Shown here piece after piece: positions 1 to 13,669 of a DNA stretch of 64,000 nucleotides. The DNA is from Casuarina equisetifolia. Its lineage: Eukaryota; Streptophyta; Magnoliopsida; Fagales; Casuarinaceae. The position numbers and the translations under genes were made by a program. The stretch is from contig CM052358.1 in NCBI GenBank assembly GCA_028551475.1, forward strand, positions 13,313,938 through 13,377,937. Direction: 5' to 3'. The notes under the pieces are model-generated. The model had not been told where the DNA came from. It ran no database searches and saw only the letters and a program-made list of their open reading frames with translations. Within the stretch, counting starts at the first letter, position 1. Each line of letters begins with the position of its first letter.

Positions 1-2776
1 TGTGGAAAATCACCGTGCTTCACTTCAGATTTGGTGCCAGTCATTTCAGAGTTAATATCCTCGTGTCTCATCAAGATCTAATGGCAGCCATCTTCTTGTC
101 CTTCTTAACCATATAAAGAAAACATCAACGAGGACGAAAGGATCGCAAACTTCAGATTACGCAGACAAAAATGTCAAGCCGACAATGTGGTTCTGGAGGA
201 GTGAGAAAGGAAGAGAGGTAAGGGATAAAATTAAACGTGAGAAGAATAGTGGAATGAAGTAAACATGCACGGATGAAGTTGACAACGTAGTATGTTACAA
301 TCTTAAAATGATATTAGACCTATCGTGTCAATAAGTTCTTTGATACCATTACTCAACATTTGTAGGATCATAACATGGAAGCATTTGACTGCAAAGGATG
401 GTGTAGTTGAAAGGAAGAAATTGTAGGAACATTTCAATAGAAACAGACTAAGAAGTGAAGGAATGGTGTAAATGAAAACACTTGAAGAAGGATTGAGACA
501 TGGTTTTTCCTACCCGGGGAGCAAGATGAAACAGGAATTGGTCTCTCAGGTTGAATCCAAGGCAGGCAAAACTTCAAATTTTGGGGCCCAACCTAACAAT
601 TGAGTTTGAAAGGTCAGCAGGGAGTACACATCTGGAGAGCACTTTGGTTCAGCTCCCCTGATTCAACTACTGTAGGCCCCAACATCAGATGGTAGGTGGC
701 TGCATTTGTAGTTATATGCTACGACCCCAACTAATTCACAATGATAGGCATTGATAACCAAAATACCAGCTTCCCATCGTAACAATGAATTTATTGCTCA
801 AATCACAAAATAAAATTTTTAATTAACCAATAAGTTATTAGTTATCCAAGATTTTGATTTGACATCTTATACTCTCAATTCCCTTTTATCTCAGAATAAA
901 AAATTATTAATTGCCTTTTTATCAATTTTCTAAGAAACAATATTTTTAACTTGTTGACAGCATATTTGGTTATTTAGTGAGCCTAATGGTTTGATTTGAT
1001 CCTTCCCTAGAATTACTTCAAGTTAGAGAAATCATCAATCCTCTTTGTGGAGTTAATTTGCTAGTTGCCAAGTGAAATTACTAATAGTATAATGTCTTGG
1101 GTTTGACATCCATTTTCTATAACCTTTTTGTGTAATTTTTTGTTTTAAAAAACTCTTCTTGTAGAAAAGTTTGCTACTAAACATTAAGTTTTCATTCGTG
1201 TAAACTTCTTTCATATCTTAATTTTCATAATTAACTAAGGCCAAAAAAGAGTTTCTTAATTCGATTTTTTTGGTTAGTTTATAGATACACTTAAAAAAAT
1301 GATCTCTCTCTCTCTCTCTCACAAACAAACAAGAGGTTTCACTGGAACTTCCCATAAGCATGCAAGCTGTTAATTAGGATACCATGATATTTTGTGTATA
1401 TTCCATATGTTATTTCCCTGAAATCATTGTAATTATTTGTGTTCCTTAATTAGAATATGATTTTAAGCCTATAAATATAAGCTCACAGTTCCCTATAACT
1501 AGATATAGCAATATTCTCACATGCTCGTTGGCTTCCCAATATTTTATTATCTTACACAAGCTCATCCCATGAACTTGTAAAATATTTCCAAACCAAGTGT
1601 GAAGCGGAATGATGACAATACCTTAGCCAAACGTTACCTTCACATATAGGTGAACTCCATCCACCATAAGCAGTACACAGTCCTGCCGTGAACCAAAACT
1701 GAAACAGAACCCATGCACCGTCTAACTCTATCGCAAATACACAGTTTTAAAAAATTACCCAAAATGACCAGTTCTTTTAGGATCATCATCTGCACCACAC
1801 GAGGCCTTTACGAAAAAAGAATTCAAAAGCCTTTTTGCTTAAACCGTATAGCCAATCGTCCGGTGTTAGGAAGTGTAGACAGAGACATGTATTAAATGCA
1901 TTCACATGTATGCGTGTACTGTTTTCCAACCAAATAACAGCCGTGTGAGAAACCACCGAGAGAGATGAAAAGAAAGGATAAGAAATTTTATGTGCTTTTT
2001 TATTTTTATTTTTTTTACACACTTACTTGGGAGGAGTATGAGATTGGAACTCATGACCGATTGGATTGTTAATCAGGATTTAGCTTAGAGAACATCACTA
2101 TGTCAGAGATTATCCTATTATGTGATTGTTTGTAGCATCGGCCACTTCAATTACAACCCACATAAAGTATTATTATTATTATTATTTTAATTGTCATTAA
2201 CAACATTCACGAGAGACTTAGTAAATAAATAAATAAAAACAACGTTCATGAGAGAATTTGGCGGCATGAACTTGTAAATAACATGCAACAATAGATGGAT
2301 AGGAATTCTCATTTGGTCGTCAGTACTTTATATCTTTACTGTTCACTTGTAACTTGTGGTTAGATAGTATCTCCTCTTCTACCCATAATGAATCACACAA
2401 AAATTGAATAACGAAGCAGTCTACATACCTAGAGGCTGCTATTTTACTGTCATGCTTTCATGCCTAAACATCATCGAATATAATTTAAATTTCTCCTGGA
2501 TGTCCATAGCGAGGTTCCTTCTTACAAGCTAGCTAGTTGGCAAGCAGGATGGCCATGAATCTAAACAGCTCAAGAGCACTTATAGAAAGCACAGAAACCA
2601 AGAACTTTTCGAGTAAAAAAGCAAGATAAAGAGGCACCAAGGTGTCTCATGTTGTTGAATATTGTGTCAATGAAAAACTGTCATAAAAAGAACTTAAAAT
2701 GATGACGCCTACAAATATACTAAAGATGCCATCCAAGGGCAGGTAAGCACCTCCAGTTTTGAGAAGAAGCCTACAA
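1..2776. other. Gene-free flank downstream of RING gene A
   Basis: No coding region is supported here. Parts (1-470 and about 2400-2770) are shared with unit B at 15392-15860 and 16510-17000. The part between, about 500-2400, does not match unit B in any stretch I could follow. It holds a short CT microsatellite at 1303-1320 and an ATT run near 2168-2186. The bases just below 2777 are probably the 3' UTR of the RING gene. Confidence 0.5.
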
Positions 2777-5700
2777 TTAGTTGTCTCTGTCTAAGCGAGC
2801 CAGGGCCATCCTTTTGCAAGTGGGGCAGGAATTCTTCTGAACTAGCCATTGTTTAATACAGGTGAAATGAAAGTCATGTTCACAATCCAGCTTCCCAAGA
2901 TCATCTCCATCAGCATAATCCTCCTGCAAAGTGTTCCAGAAATGGAAGACAAGTAAGAAATTTAGAAATCAGACTCCTTCCTATTTACCCAGGAAGGGGA
3001 AAAAAATACACACACACACACACACATATATATATAATGGGTCATACCCGACAGATGCAGCAAAGTTCATTCTCCATTGGAGGTGGTAATGTGGTGGACT
3101 CATATGTACGCCGCCTCATATTTGTTAGAATAGCTTCTTCACTCAACCCAGTGCAGACATTCCCAATGTTCTCCTCCAGAGCCAGTAGTTCCTATGCCCA
3201 AAATTGTTACTTTGAAGCAATTTTCAAGAACGAAGGACCAGAAGTAAAGGGTTACTTAAAAACAGTTTACCCTAAATTTATTTTTGATCAATGATATGTA
3301 AGTACTATCCTTGTAAAGAGCAAACTAAAAAAAATGCTTAAAAATTTTAAGCCTTCAATGTACTAACGTTTTGTAGTGTTACCTCATAAGACATGTTATC
3401 AACGTCAAGACGCATGCCTTCATTCATATCATCCTCCTCAGGCACACCAAACCCAATTGACCTGTCAATAACCATAAAATCCTGGAATACCAGCACCAGT
3501 GCAATCATTTATAAAACCCTGGTGAGATTGAAGTAAACTGGACCCATTTTGGATGGTATAAACCAGTTCTCATAAGACAATGTAAGCTAATAATTATTTG
3601 GAGGAAGTGCACAAATATGAAAAATTTCCCTCTATCAAGTTTCTGCTATTTGACCATTACTGACGATTTTAGTACCTAGACTATGATAAAAGATAAATAC
3701 CGTGTAGCATTATAATAGCAAAATGGATCTTGATAGCAACACATTAAGATCTAGTTAAAACCTACCTGAAATTGAAAAGGTCGAACTCTACGGAAAAATG
3801 TTGCGGAATTCCGAACCTGTTATATAAAGAATAAACATCTTATTAAGTAGTATTTCATCAACACTGAAAAAGAGAACCAAGTCATGGTCCACAAACTGCT
3901 TGCATATGGTTATTGTTATATAATTCATGTACATATATGTTATGCAAGTTCTCTTTTGGGCCAAAACAACAGCTATGTCTAAATTTGCATGTTGTTGTAA
4001 GCACCAATAAAATTTTCAAAACAGAAGGAAAACTGGATACAGGACTTATAATGTCTGTTAGAGGAAAAACCTTGAGACTATCACTTTGCAATTAAAAAAA
4101 ATTGCATACAGTATTCTCTTATAACGTTCTGTAGAGTTAAAACAACGTATTCTGACTGAGATGCTAATTTTTGGCAGTAGATAACCCAGAAAGAAATTGA
4201 TGATGGCCAACTTTATAAATCTTCTTGGTAGTCTAATCCCTGCTTCTGTAGAGGCTAAGGCTCTTAGTTTTTAGAACCTTAGATAAAATAACTTATCAAT
4301 AAGGGTGGTATTGTGCATCAACGATTTACAAAGGCTCTTTAAAAGGGGTAATATATTCCTCATCATTACTGGAAAAAGAATAATTTTAGTAACTAAAAAG
4401 AAACTTCAAAAAAATGTATCTGTAAATTTTTATGGTCTAGTTGAAACTGTCAACCATTGCTGAGTTCACTGGTAGATGGCAAACTCAGTAGCAAGTTATG
4501 TATCTCTTAGATGTGGGAGAAGTAACGAAGCTCCCAAACATAACTAACACAAACTAGGAATGTAAGCAAGCATGTCCATTAGCAGTCACTAAAAGGATCT
4601 GAAGCAAACAAGAGTGGTAAAAATACTAGAAAAACGTTGACAACATCTACGCCTTTTCTAGGAAAAAAAAAATAAATTTTGAAGTTTTCTACTGAGAGGA
4701 TTTGTCAACCAATAAATATTCTCGCTAGAAGCTCAGAACATTCCCTAGACATATAAGGGATGTAGCTAGGCAACGATTCCTACCTCATACAAAAGGTCAT
4801 ATTCCCTATTATCTTAGAGTGCAGAAGGACCATGAAGTTTGTGTAAAAAGTTCTTCCACTAGACCTTAAGAAGTGAGCAAAAATATTGTACTTTAGTATC
4901 AAGCTTTTGCACAGTTCAAATGGAGAGACATTATTTTTATTGGAAAAGATCATGGGAGGACTCACTCTTATTTGACATATTTGTCCATTTCTTCCCCCCT
5001 TTTATTTGGCTTTCATTTAGCATTACCAAGATTTAGTAAGGAAGCCCATACTTACAAGTTTACAATTTTTTAGGGTTTTCATCCAATGTGAGAGCATTCT
5101 AACATTTTCTTGTCACATATCAAGTCTTGAGTCAAGGTAGTTTATTGGTCTTAATTTGTTAGTTTTTTGGCTCAGTCTTATTGGACTTTGATACCATTAT
5201 TGATTTTATTAGTAGGGCTCCATAATTTCTTGAAAAACCGGTTCAATAAGGAAGTGAAAACTCACACTCATAAATTCACAATTTTTTAGGGCTTTAATGT
5301 GGGAGCGTCCTAACACTTTCAAAATTTACAGTGGGGTTTGTGGAATGGTTTCTTCGTCCTGTAGGGTTGGTGAAGTTTCCTTTCCCGTACCATCTAAGTT
5401 AATTTCCAAGATCCATAAAGATTAAACAGAAAAGGTCCCATCCTAGTGGCATATTTGTGCTTCCTCAACCGTTAGTAGAAGAAGGAATTAGAATTGGATG
5501 GGCTCACCCGATGCTGCGTGGCACCCAACCAATTTCTTTCTATGTTAGCTTATCCATTTACTCCCCAGATATTTAGATTGCTGCGGTATATTCAAGAGTT
5601 TTAAGTTCTACATCTCTTTTGATTTTAAAAATACCATCACATGTTGGTCGTGTCTAATATGATACTTCGTGCACAGAAGGGGTAAAGAATATTAATTTCT

Positions 5701-7329
5701 GTATTCCATTGACCATACCTCAGATACCAGTCTGCTTGTTTCTGAAGCAGAATCCATGGACTGTAGCGCAGAGGGATTTTCAGGACAATTACCAGTTTGT
5801 CTCCCAGCTCTTGTCATCAATTCTGAATTCATAGATACCTGGAAAGGCCTTGCATTACCCAATCTCATTGAAAGCCCCATTTCCCGTGGTGCTGCAGAAG
5901 TCTGCGAATATAGTGAATAGTAACTACCATGAGTGTACTGTTCATGGATGTTGTATCTAGGAACCCCGTTTGGCACAGATGTGAAATGAATGCCTGCAAG
6001 AGTGTCGCTTCGTGAATTAGAAGCAATGTTTCCCAGAGAGCTTGAATTCCCATTGAAAATGTTAATTCCCGTTGGGCTCTGAGCTACGTTCCTCCTTTCA
6101 CTTTCAGGAGAAAGCAGGATGCTTCTTGGAACATTCCTCGAGTTTTGTTCTTGAACAGAAGGAATTACAGACACATCAATTCTTGAACTTGGCAACTCGA
6201 ACCATGGGGAAGGCTGCAGATCAAGCAAAGAGTTGGGAGCGTGCATAAAAGAGTGTTCTCTATGGGTCCCATTGACTGGTAACCTGGCTGTTGGGCTTGT
6301 GTTTGGAAAGTGATTAAATGGAAAAAAGTTATTTGATTGAGTGCCTGATTGTAACTGAGAATATTGGCTGGTCCCACATGGGAATATACTAGGTAGTACA
6401 GAATCTTGTGGATTTGCAGCTCTCCTCAGACTACTTGTTCTATGCGAACTTTCTGCTTCTTCTAGACCATTTGAATTCTGGTGCAGGCTAGAAATTGCAA
6501 CCCTTTTGCCAACCCCAAGTCTATTTTCCAAATGTTCAGGTTGACCAACACTTGAAGGAATAATAAAAGGAGTTGACAAATTCAAGCTGCCATTGGCAAT
6601 CCTGTGGGTAGGAGTGGCTTCTCTCTCTGAATTTCTGGCTTGTTCCCTAGAGCTTGAACTTTCACCCAAGGAAAGCAGTAGCCTAGGAGCATCTTCAAGA
6701 GCTCTTCTTTTCGAAGATACTCGCCTATCACCTGATGAAAGATCATCTCCGCCATCATTTTCTTCCAACACATATCTTCTCGGGCTAGAAGATACAGGTA
6801 GGACCGAAGGGTTGTTGGCTAGTGGATTGTCATTAGCTTTTAAGGCATCAGGACTAGATAAACTCAGGCTTAAATCCGCTTCCATACCCTTAGTGGGATC
6901 ATTGTCATTGCCCTCGAATGAGGCATTCAAGTCTATGTTCTGAGTGTAAGCGCCAGAACTAAACCCTTGCAAAATGGATGACTTGTTTGTGGTTTGATTG
7001 TCACGAGGGATCATATTGGTGCTCTCTTGAAAAGGAGCAATATGTGGCTCAAGACCCATTCCTTGAAACCTTTGACCAGTTCCAACAGGAGTATCAGTAG
7101 AAGACGGCCATCCATCCTCACCTAATAAGTCCATGAAACTGATCTGCTTTTGATTGTTCACACCGGAGCTGGAATCAGCCCTCCATCCTCCATCAGTGTG
7201 GCTATCATGAATTGGAACACCAGTTGGAATTGCATTGTTCTGAAGAAAGCCAGGATTGTTGACATTTGGCCCATTGTTAGCAAGAGACGATCCTGGAAAT
7301 GAATTGTTGTTGTTGCCTTGACCGTTCAT
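2777..7329 (-). CDS. RING-H2 E3 ubiquitin ligase, MBR/HIP1-like, copy A
   Basis: Predicted E3 ubiquitin ligase that transfers ubiquitin from an E2 to target proteins. Five coding exons join in frame: 7329-5719, 3816-3766, 3481-3383, 3191-3048 and 2923-2777, giving 683 residues. The first 537 residues come from one exon; they are rich in Ser and Asn and probably disordered. The RING-H2 domain spans the last two exons with ligands C631, C634, C649, H651, H654, C657, C668 and C671. The last pair reads CPTC rather than the usual CPIC. The start is the first ATG, ten bases after an acceptor at 7341-7340, so the upstream intron lies in the 5' UTR. Architecture (long disordered N-terminus, C-terminal RING-H2) fits plant MBR1/MBR2 and HIP1/RHG1A-like ligases. 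Substrates are unknown. Family assignment is firm; the exact orthologue is inference. Confidence 0.9.
3007..3036. repeat. CA/TA microsatellite in RING-A intron
   Basis: A run of alternating CA then TA dinucleotides sits just inside the last intron of RING gene A, next to the donor of the penultimate exon. In unit B the same place has a poly-A-rich stretch with no CA run. Confidence 0.85.
5036..5325. repeat. Pair of ~75-bp imperfect direct repeats in RING-A intron
   Basis: Segments about 5036-5110 and 5247-5322 share the order: AAGGAAG, an ACTCAC/ACTTAC block, ACAATTTTTTAGGG, a CAATGTGAGAGC or TAATGTGGGAGC block, then CTAACA. They lie in a 1.5-kb part of the first coding intron that is absent from unit B. 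They look like decayed repeat-element ends, but no family was identified. Confidence 0.55.
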
Positions 7330-7339
7330 GTTGGTGGAC

Positions 7340-10300
7340 CTGAAATCACATCACATTTATTTATTGCTTTTATGCCTACAAAGCTATCCACAAACGAAAA
7401 AGATTTGCAATTGAAGACATCATGGACGGGGAGCTGTCGACAATTGAACTGCATTTGTAAAAGTGACGAGAGTTTTCCTTACTAGTGTGGACAGAAACAC
7501 TCAAAACACGACTCTCCAGTTTAACTGGCTTTGTATTGCCTATCAAACTTTCATGATTTCCAAATGCATCTATTCCCCAAATTTTCTTTAAATTCCTCAA
7601 ACTCTATACGTAGATTATATATGCCTGGAAAATTATCAGCTAAAGAGGTGGAGTATACATTCCCCACCGCCATTTTAAACTCTAAATTATGGAATGTTGT
7701 AGCCACAATCATCCATTTCTACCCTTCAATAATAATAGTCATGAACTTCACAGATCTTTCATAACTTCTCTCAATTTCACCAAAATTTGTTTAAATAAAG
7801 TGCTAGGAATCGAGCATGTTGCTACAAGTTCAACGATGAAAGGTAGAAACTATTCAAGTGCCCCCCTTCAGTCGGGAGGGTCTAATATCATCTAAAATGT
7901 GTAAATTAAAGCTTGAGGCCTATTGATGTTAACAAGCAGTATAACAAAAAATGAATGGATGTTTGAGCTTTGAAGAGAGATGACATGCTAGTAGAGACCA
8001 CTAGTACTTGAAATTGGTTTCATTCATCAGTAAGAAAGTTAATGTGACAATCTCCTGGATCAATAGAAACGCATCAAACTCTTAATAGGTAATCATAAAT
8101 TTTCTAATTTTATCATTTTTATAAGCTTATAATAAAAGGAATTGAGATACCGATTATCCACTTCAAATTTCTCACCACCTTTTTCACGTCTACGTGACTC
8201 TCCATACACTCACGTGTGTGACAAACTAAAAGTGAATTACAGTCCCCGTGTGCGTAGTAAAATCTTGGACGTGAAGGATTGATCATTTACGTAAAAAATC
8301 CATAAAACAACAGTAATATATAGCACTTACCTCTACCTATAATTTCTTTCACAGTCAGCTGTGTCCTAAATAATATGAATTCACTAGGAAATAAAAATTA
8401 GGGATTACGAAAGTGCTATATAAAGATACGACACTAGATAATAAAATCAGAAGATTAGATGAAAATGGGAAATACTGAACAAAATGATTTGCAAAGAAAA
8501 AAGAGTTAGAAAGAGAGAACATAAATTCAAAGCAAAGACAAGTATGAGAAGCAATGAAAATTAAACCTGGTTCACCATCCACCATCAGTGTGACAAACAT
8601 AACAATAATTCTCATGCAATGTGCCATACTGCAAAGACTACTACGTACTATATTGCATCCAAAACTAGCTTTTGCAGATAGATAATTGTTTATGACCCAA
8701 TGCGTAGAGCACAAATAGGGCAAGCAGCAAATAAATAATCAGACATTTAAAAGACTTACAGTAGCAGAAGGCAAAAAGAAAAGCCAAATAATCCATAAAC
8801 TGTATATGGATAAAGGTTTACAAACTAAAACAATATTTCCTTGAATTGGTTATAGTTCTGATAAAATAATAATAATAATACTCTCAAAGAAATAAAACAC
8901 AAGTGCCAGCTAAAGCTGCTAAAGAAGACAGCAGCATCTCCAAGTAATTCCCAAGTATCACTAACATAGGCTTACGCATGCACACAAAGAAACATCTCAA
9001 TGTACCTAGTTCTACAACTAGAAAAGAAAAATTTTTAGTAAAATTCAAACTCCAAGCTTCAAATTCAGTCCACAAAAATCTTTTCGTATTAGTATCACCT
9101 TCAAAGAAGGAAAAAGAATACATGAATCTAAGTCCTACAATCTAGAGCTTTCATGACCAGCAGGCCTGAGGGGTCATGAACTAGCTCCATATAATCGAGA
9201 AGAGGGGGAGAACCGATATATTCTTGCACATTCAACGAATGAGTAGGAAAGAGTTATTCAAAAGTTTATGCGAACCAGCGGCAATACCAAGATTGCCTGA
9301 AAATCATCAGTCTTAAACACGACTAGGCACCCAAATTGGCTGAGAAAAAGAAAAGGAAAACCTAGCAGAAACAAAGATGATCAAGAAAATGAAGGCAATC
9401 TACTTAAAAATCAACCTACTTCCATTAGTGTCAGCACTGAAACCTTCAAATGCCACAAAACAAGTTCAAAACAAGTAAACAACACTCAATAGTATAAAAG
9501 TGACGTGCTTAAATAATTCACAGAAGGAAACAAATGCTAGTGATTAACAATCATGGAACTAAATGGGTAGATTCAGTCTAGATGAAACAAACAACAGATT
9601 ATTCGTAACAGAAAAAGTAACAACAAACATTGAAAAAGAAGTTTTCCAGAAAAAATCTCCAGCAGCCATTTAACGATGTTGAAACATAAAAAGTTGAGAG
9701 GACGGAAAGGAAGTTTTCCATCAGAAGAGGTGCCATCAAGGTCACCAAACCAATTTGCAGGGCTACTATTTCATTTGTCGAATCCCAATTGGTTGAGTGA
9801 TCTAGCCACAGACCACTACCATATGCAGAGGCAGAAATCAATAAGAGTTCATACTCGATAATTACTACCACTATGAGACTATTTAAGGGGACGAGGGTAA
9901 CCTCCGACTTTAGTTCACAACGTAACCGAAATTATAAAGGAATTTTCCCAGAGAAAAAATCAAAGCACTCAAGTCCAAAAGGATTTTTCTTTTTTGTCGG
10001 AAAAAGTACGGCAGTCCCGAAATTTAATTAGATGGATCATGGAAGATTATCACTAGAAAGAACTTCCTGCACTAGAAGAACCTGTAAGAACCCCAGTTCA
10101 TCCCAACATAAACGTGCAAAAACAATCATCATCAATACACTTTGACAACCCATAAGCAAAAACAGAGGCACATACTTGAAGATATCTATATACCGATTGA
10201 CTCTATACAAACCATAGATGATGAGTAAGAGTAGATTGATTCAACAAATAGATGGAAGAGCAAATGCTCCAAACGGAATTATTCTTTCGAAATCCTTACT

Positions 10301-10408
10301 TTAAAACAAAAACAGAGATTAAAGAAGATGATGGATAAAGAGGGATAGAGAGCCAAATTATCATTCACTGGTCTCGCATATAACACTGACAAAGGAAGAG
10401 ATTTATAC
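7340..10408 (-). other. 5' UTR intron of RING gene A (inferred)
   Basis: The intron is bounded by an acceptor (TTTCAG) just before the ATG exon and a donor (CTCG, then GTATAA) at 10408-10407. Both sites are conserved in unit B (20452 and 24987). No real ORF lies inside. A cluster of ACGT cores, including a G-box CACGTG at 8211-8216, is found at 8185-8216. The donor choice is inference and needs RNA evidence. Confidence 0.55.
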
Positions 10409-10780
10409 CGAGTAGAAATGAGAATTGGTTAACACAGGATCTGAAGCCAATACCACAAAAGAACAGAGGGATTTTTTTCTGGCTTGGCTTTGTATGAAAC
10501 GGACTGGGAGTGAGGACTGGAGCTTCATAGAGTGAACTGGGTGGAGCATTGGTGGCTGGAAACAGCGAAATTTACGATAGTGGACTGGAATCATTAATTC
10601 GTCCAAGATAAGAAAATTATGGTAGTAAGGTGGCAATTTTGGCTGCAAACCAATTGGTTGCGGTTTCATTTTGAGATCCTCACTCAGTAACCCTCGTGTC
10701 ACTTCGCTTTGCATGAGCCTTCCCTTCTCTCTTTCATATTCTGTGTAAGATCGGAATATATGGAAACTAGTCGGACTCCA
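10409..10780 (-). other. Putative non-coding first exon of RING gene A
   Basis: This block is well conserved with 24988-25350 in unit B and ends at a conserved donor. An ORF runs through it in both copies, but the copies differ by many amino-acid changes and end differently, so I read it as leader sequence. The transcription start cannot be fixed from sequence. Confidence 0.45.
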
Positions 10781-11530
10781 GCCAGTGCCGTTATCTTTCT
10801 TCAACCCGGCGTTACCTCTTCTATTTGATATTTTACCTCCTCGTGACTTTCTTTGCTGCTTCCGAGCCTGCCTCAATAGAATCTGTTATGTTTTGTTTAA
10901 TTGTTTACTTTTTTCTATTTTACAAAACTCATGGTATTTTTTTCCCTTGCGTTATTCATTAAACATCTCAATTCTTTTACATTGGTGGAAATTGACTTCT
11001 GAAAAATACATCTGAAAATAGCGAATCATGAACTCGGACTCTCTAATTATGTTTTCCTAATGATTTTCAGATACTAAAAATAAATTGGATAGAAAATGGT
11101 AAAATATAATGTGAATTCAAATATTGTTAATTTTTGACTCAAATATCTCACCCAATATAGTGTTCAACATTTTAAGTAAATTATTAAGAAAGTTATTTAT
11201 AACCAATTCAATACAGACCCATCCTCTCACTTCCAATGTGGGACAATATCCACCTTCAACATATACAATGACATTAAGTGAAGAATTTTCATCACTTATA
11301 AGACTACATATCAATTCTTTCATTTCTAATATGGAACAATACCTACCTTCAACATATACAATAGAGATCCATAACAAAACTATTGTATAAAAAACTAGCA
11401 ACTCTTTTATATGTGAAAAAGTAAGGAAACAAGACATCTTACAAAATTTGAGTAGACAAAAAATCTCCATGAAAGTCATCATATCAGTATTTTGTAAAAG
11501 TACATTTATAATTCTTTTTTAGTATATTAT

Positions 11531-12479
11531 CAAGATGTAAAACTTTTATTTGATTTAAAGTTTTCAATGGAAAATGAGGTTTTTTTTTTTTGTCACTTCA
11601 CTTTATCACTTACCAGCCATTAAAATTTTAAGAAATAAGTCTAGCAACAGTTTACTCAATACTTGCAATTTGATTTTGTGAAAGATAATTTTAAATTTTA
11701 GTAGCAGTGTCCTAAAACTGTCTAACAGATAAACAACAGAAAAAAAGAAAAAGAAAAAAAAAGTCCTTGGAAATTGTGTAATTTCGCTTGCATGAAGAGT
11801 GACGTCCTTTACAACATTCAGAATTACTTTTCCCTTAAGCGATAATTATCAACTAAAGTTGTTGTAGTCGTTTAATTTCAATTTCATACATTTCTTGCCA
11901 TACCAAAAATGCATAGAACCATTAGAAAGCTTACCATCTAAGAAAGGATGAATGTTTGAGTAGATATGATTTTAAAGGGTTTACAGCAAGAAAATGAATG
12001 TAGTTCACACTGGTCATCTAGTAGGATAACATTGAACCCTTTACGGACTCTTTTGGGATTTCCAGCGCTAACATCCCTGAGTGATCTTAATGATATCTGC
12101 TAGTGAGGCTACCATATTTTATTTATTTATTTATTTTTGGTCTTGGTCAAAAATGGGATGCAATTTAGTTGTTAACTTGAGGATTAAGTTTCCACAAAGT
12201 TTAATGGAAAGCTCTTTGCTAAGGCAAAAAATAAGCATTTACAGCACAATTTGATGCAGCAGCTGCGTAAGTAAAGAACCCAAATACAATTTCCAAGTGA
12301 ATAGCTTAACATCATTGAATTAATCATGCTAAGGGCATGTTGGTGTTGTCAATTAGGACAATTGCTTATTCATTGTATCATAACAAAGTTCTTTTTTTTT
12401 TTTCTTTTATTCTTTTCTTTCTCCTGCCTTGAGTGCTTTTGATACCACCTTCAAAAAGTAGTGTAGTTTTTGAGACATT
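11531..12479. other. AT-rich spacer between duplicated units
   Basis: No gene or clear repeat was recognised in this stretch. It has homopolymer T and A runs and lies just past the end of recognisable A/B homology. Confidence 0.5.
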
Positions 12480-13640
12480 CACCTCCATGGTCTCACCTAA
12501 GATATTTCACTAATTTCCCACTCTCCTTCTTAGCTTCTGCCTTGAATCTTTTGAAAATCTCAAGCATTCTAGACTTCTCTTTCAAGAAATAAACCCAAGT
12601 AGCATATGCATCATCAATAAAGATGATGAATTATTGTTTACATTCCTTAATGAAGATCCTCATTGGTCCGCATACATCGTATGTATACAAGGCCAAGCAA
12701 ATCAGTTCTTTTTTCTTTGGATTTAGAAGAGAAATACTGCTTGCGACTTTCCCAATTGACAACCCTTATAGACTTTTACAATCATTCTAACAATACGTGG
12801 AACTTCTACGATACTCAAATCATGTAGTTTCCCAAAAATTTAAATCCCATATCTCCTATGCCATAACCATGACCTATCTTTAGGAATTCTCATGGCATTC
12901 AAATACATGTATTCATATTTAATGGGAAAATTCCTAGTGTCTTTCACGTCAACTATGGATAATCTCTTGGGGCAATTTTATCTTTGTCAAATACTAGACA
13001 ATAAACATAACCATTTTTCATCTTGTATGAGATTCGAATTGAAATAGCCTATTTTCCCTTAACACCTAACAATAGATCATTGGCTAGCTTGACTTTAGAC
13101 TTGAAGGATTTATCTAGTTCACTAAAGATCCCTTCATAGAAAAACATAAGGCTACTCGACTTGCAATCCACATAACAACGATTAGGATCAAAATAGGTGA
13201 TTGAGAAACACACATAAAATAGAGTCGCCATGGTGGGATCTTTTTCTTCAGTGAAGTAGACTTGGTTTATTTGTTTAAGCTGACGGTTTTTTTGAATGTG
13301 CATAAGCTTGGAGCAATAATTACATCGAACTTTTCCCTTGTGCAAACAAACTTTATCTAAATGATTCAACATCATACAAATTCTAGAGGCAGGGTATCTA
13401 CTTTTCCGTTCATTTCTCTTTTCTTCTTTTTCTTGACTCTTTTCTACTAGTTGTGAGTTAAGCAAAATTTTTGTTTTGAGAGCATGCTTAATTGAAGTTT
13501 TTACTTTCCTCTTGTTGGTTTGTTTCTAAACTCAACTAGTACAAAATATATATTAGAATTGATTTCAGAGGTCAGGCTTGCAAGATCAAAACCTGTCATT
13601 AATTCCACAAAGTAAAATGTGAAAATAACTACTCCTAAAT
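12480..13640 (-). mobile_element. Decayed Ty1/copia gag-integrase fragment
   Basis: Read on the minus strand, 13465-13049 encodes a lysine/glutamate-rich stretch and a damaged zinc-knuckle motif (CNYCSKLMHIQKN) typical of copia Gag. About 12690-12530 encodes an integrase-core-like string with DVCGPM, then FIDDAYATWVYFLKEKS after an in-frame stop. Both parts carry stops and frame changes, so this is a dead relic. The region 13190-13640 has a homologous copy at about 30050-30480. Confidence 0.75.
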
Positions 13641-13669
13641 ATGATGTTAAAGGATCCTGTAAATGATAT

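Larger units (their letters stand above)
1..11530. repeat. Tandem segmental duplication, unit A
   Basis: Bases 1-470 match about 15392-15860, the RING gene at 2777-7329 matches 17015-20441, the 5' leader near 10400-10870 matches about 24980-25440, and 11390-11520 matches about 26145-26290. All matches have the same order and orientation. The copies differ by many substitutions, and the coordinate offset changes several times (about 15.4, 14.2, 13.1 and 14.6 kb), so several indels followed the duplication. Outer borders are approximate; the left border may lie outside the window. Confidence 0.9.

Noticed and set aside
6593-6943. 116-codon plus-strand ORF inside RING A, with a relative at 19933-20127 in copy B
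   Set aside because: It is the antisense shadow of the long RING exon.
10403-10876. 157-codon ORF in the RING A leader, partly conserved in unit B
   Set aside because: The copies differ by many amino-acid changes and have different ends, the frame starts without an ATG family match, and the region ends at a conserved donor. It fits a non-coding first exon better.
11117-11482. 121-codon minus-strand ORF
   Set aside because: It is built on a doubled phrase (CTTCCAATGTGGGAC and a variant) typical of plant repeats, is absent from unit B, and overlaps an ORF on the other strand.
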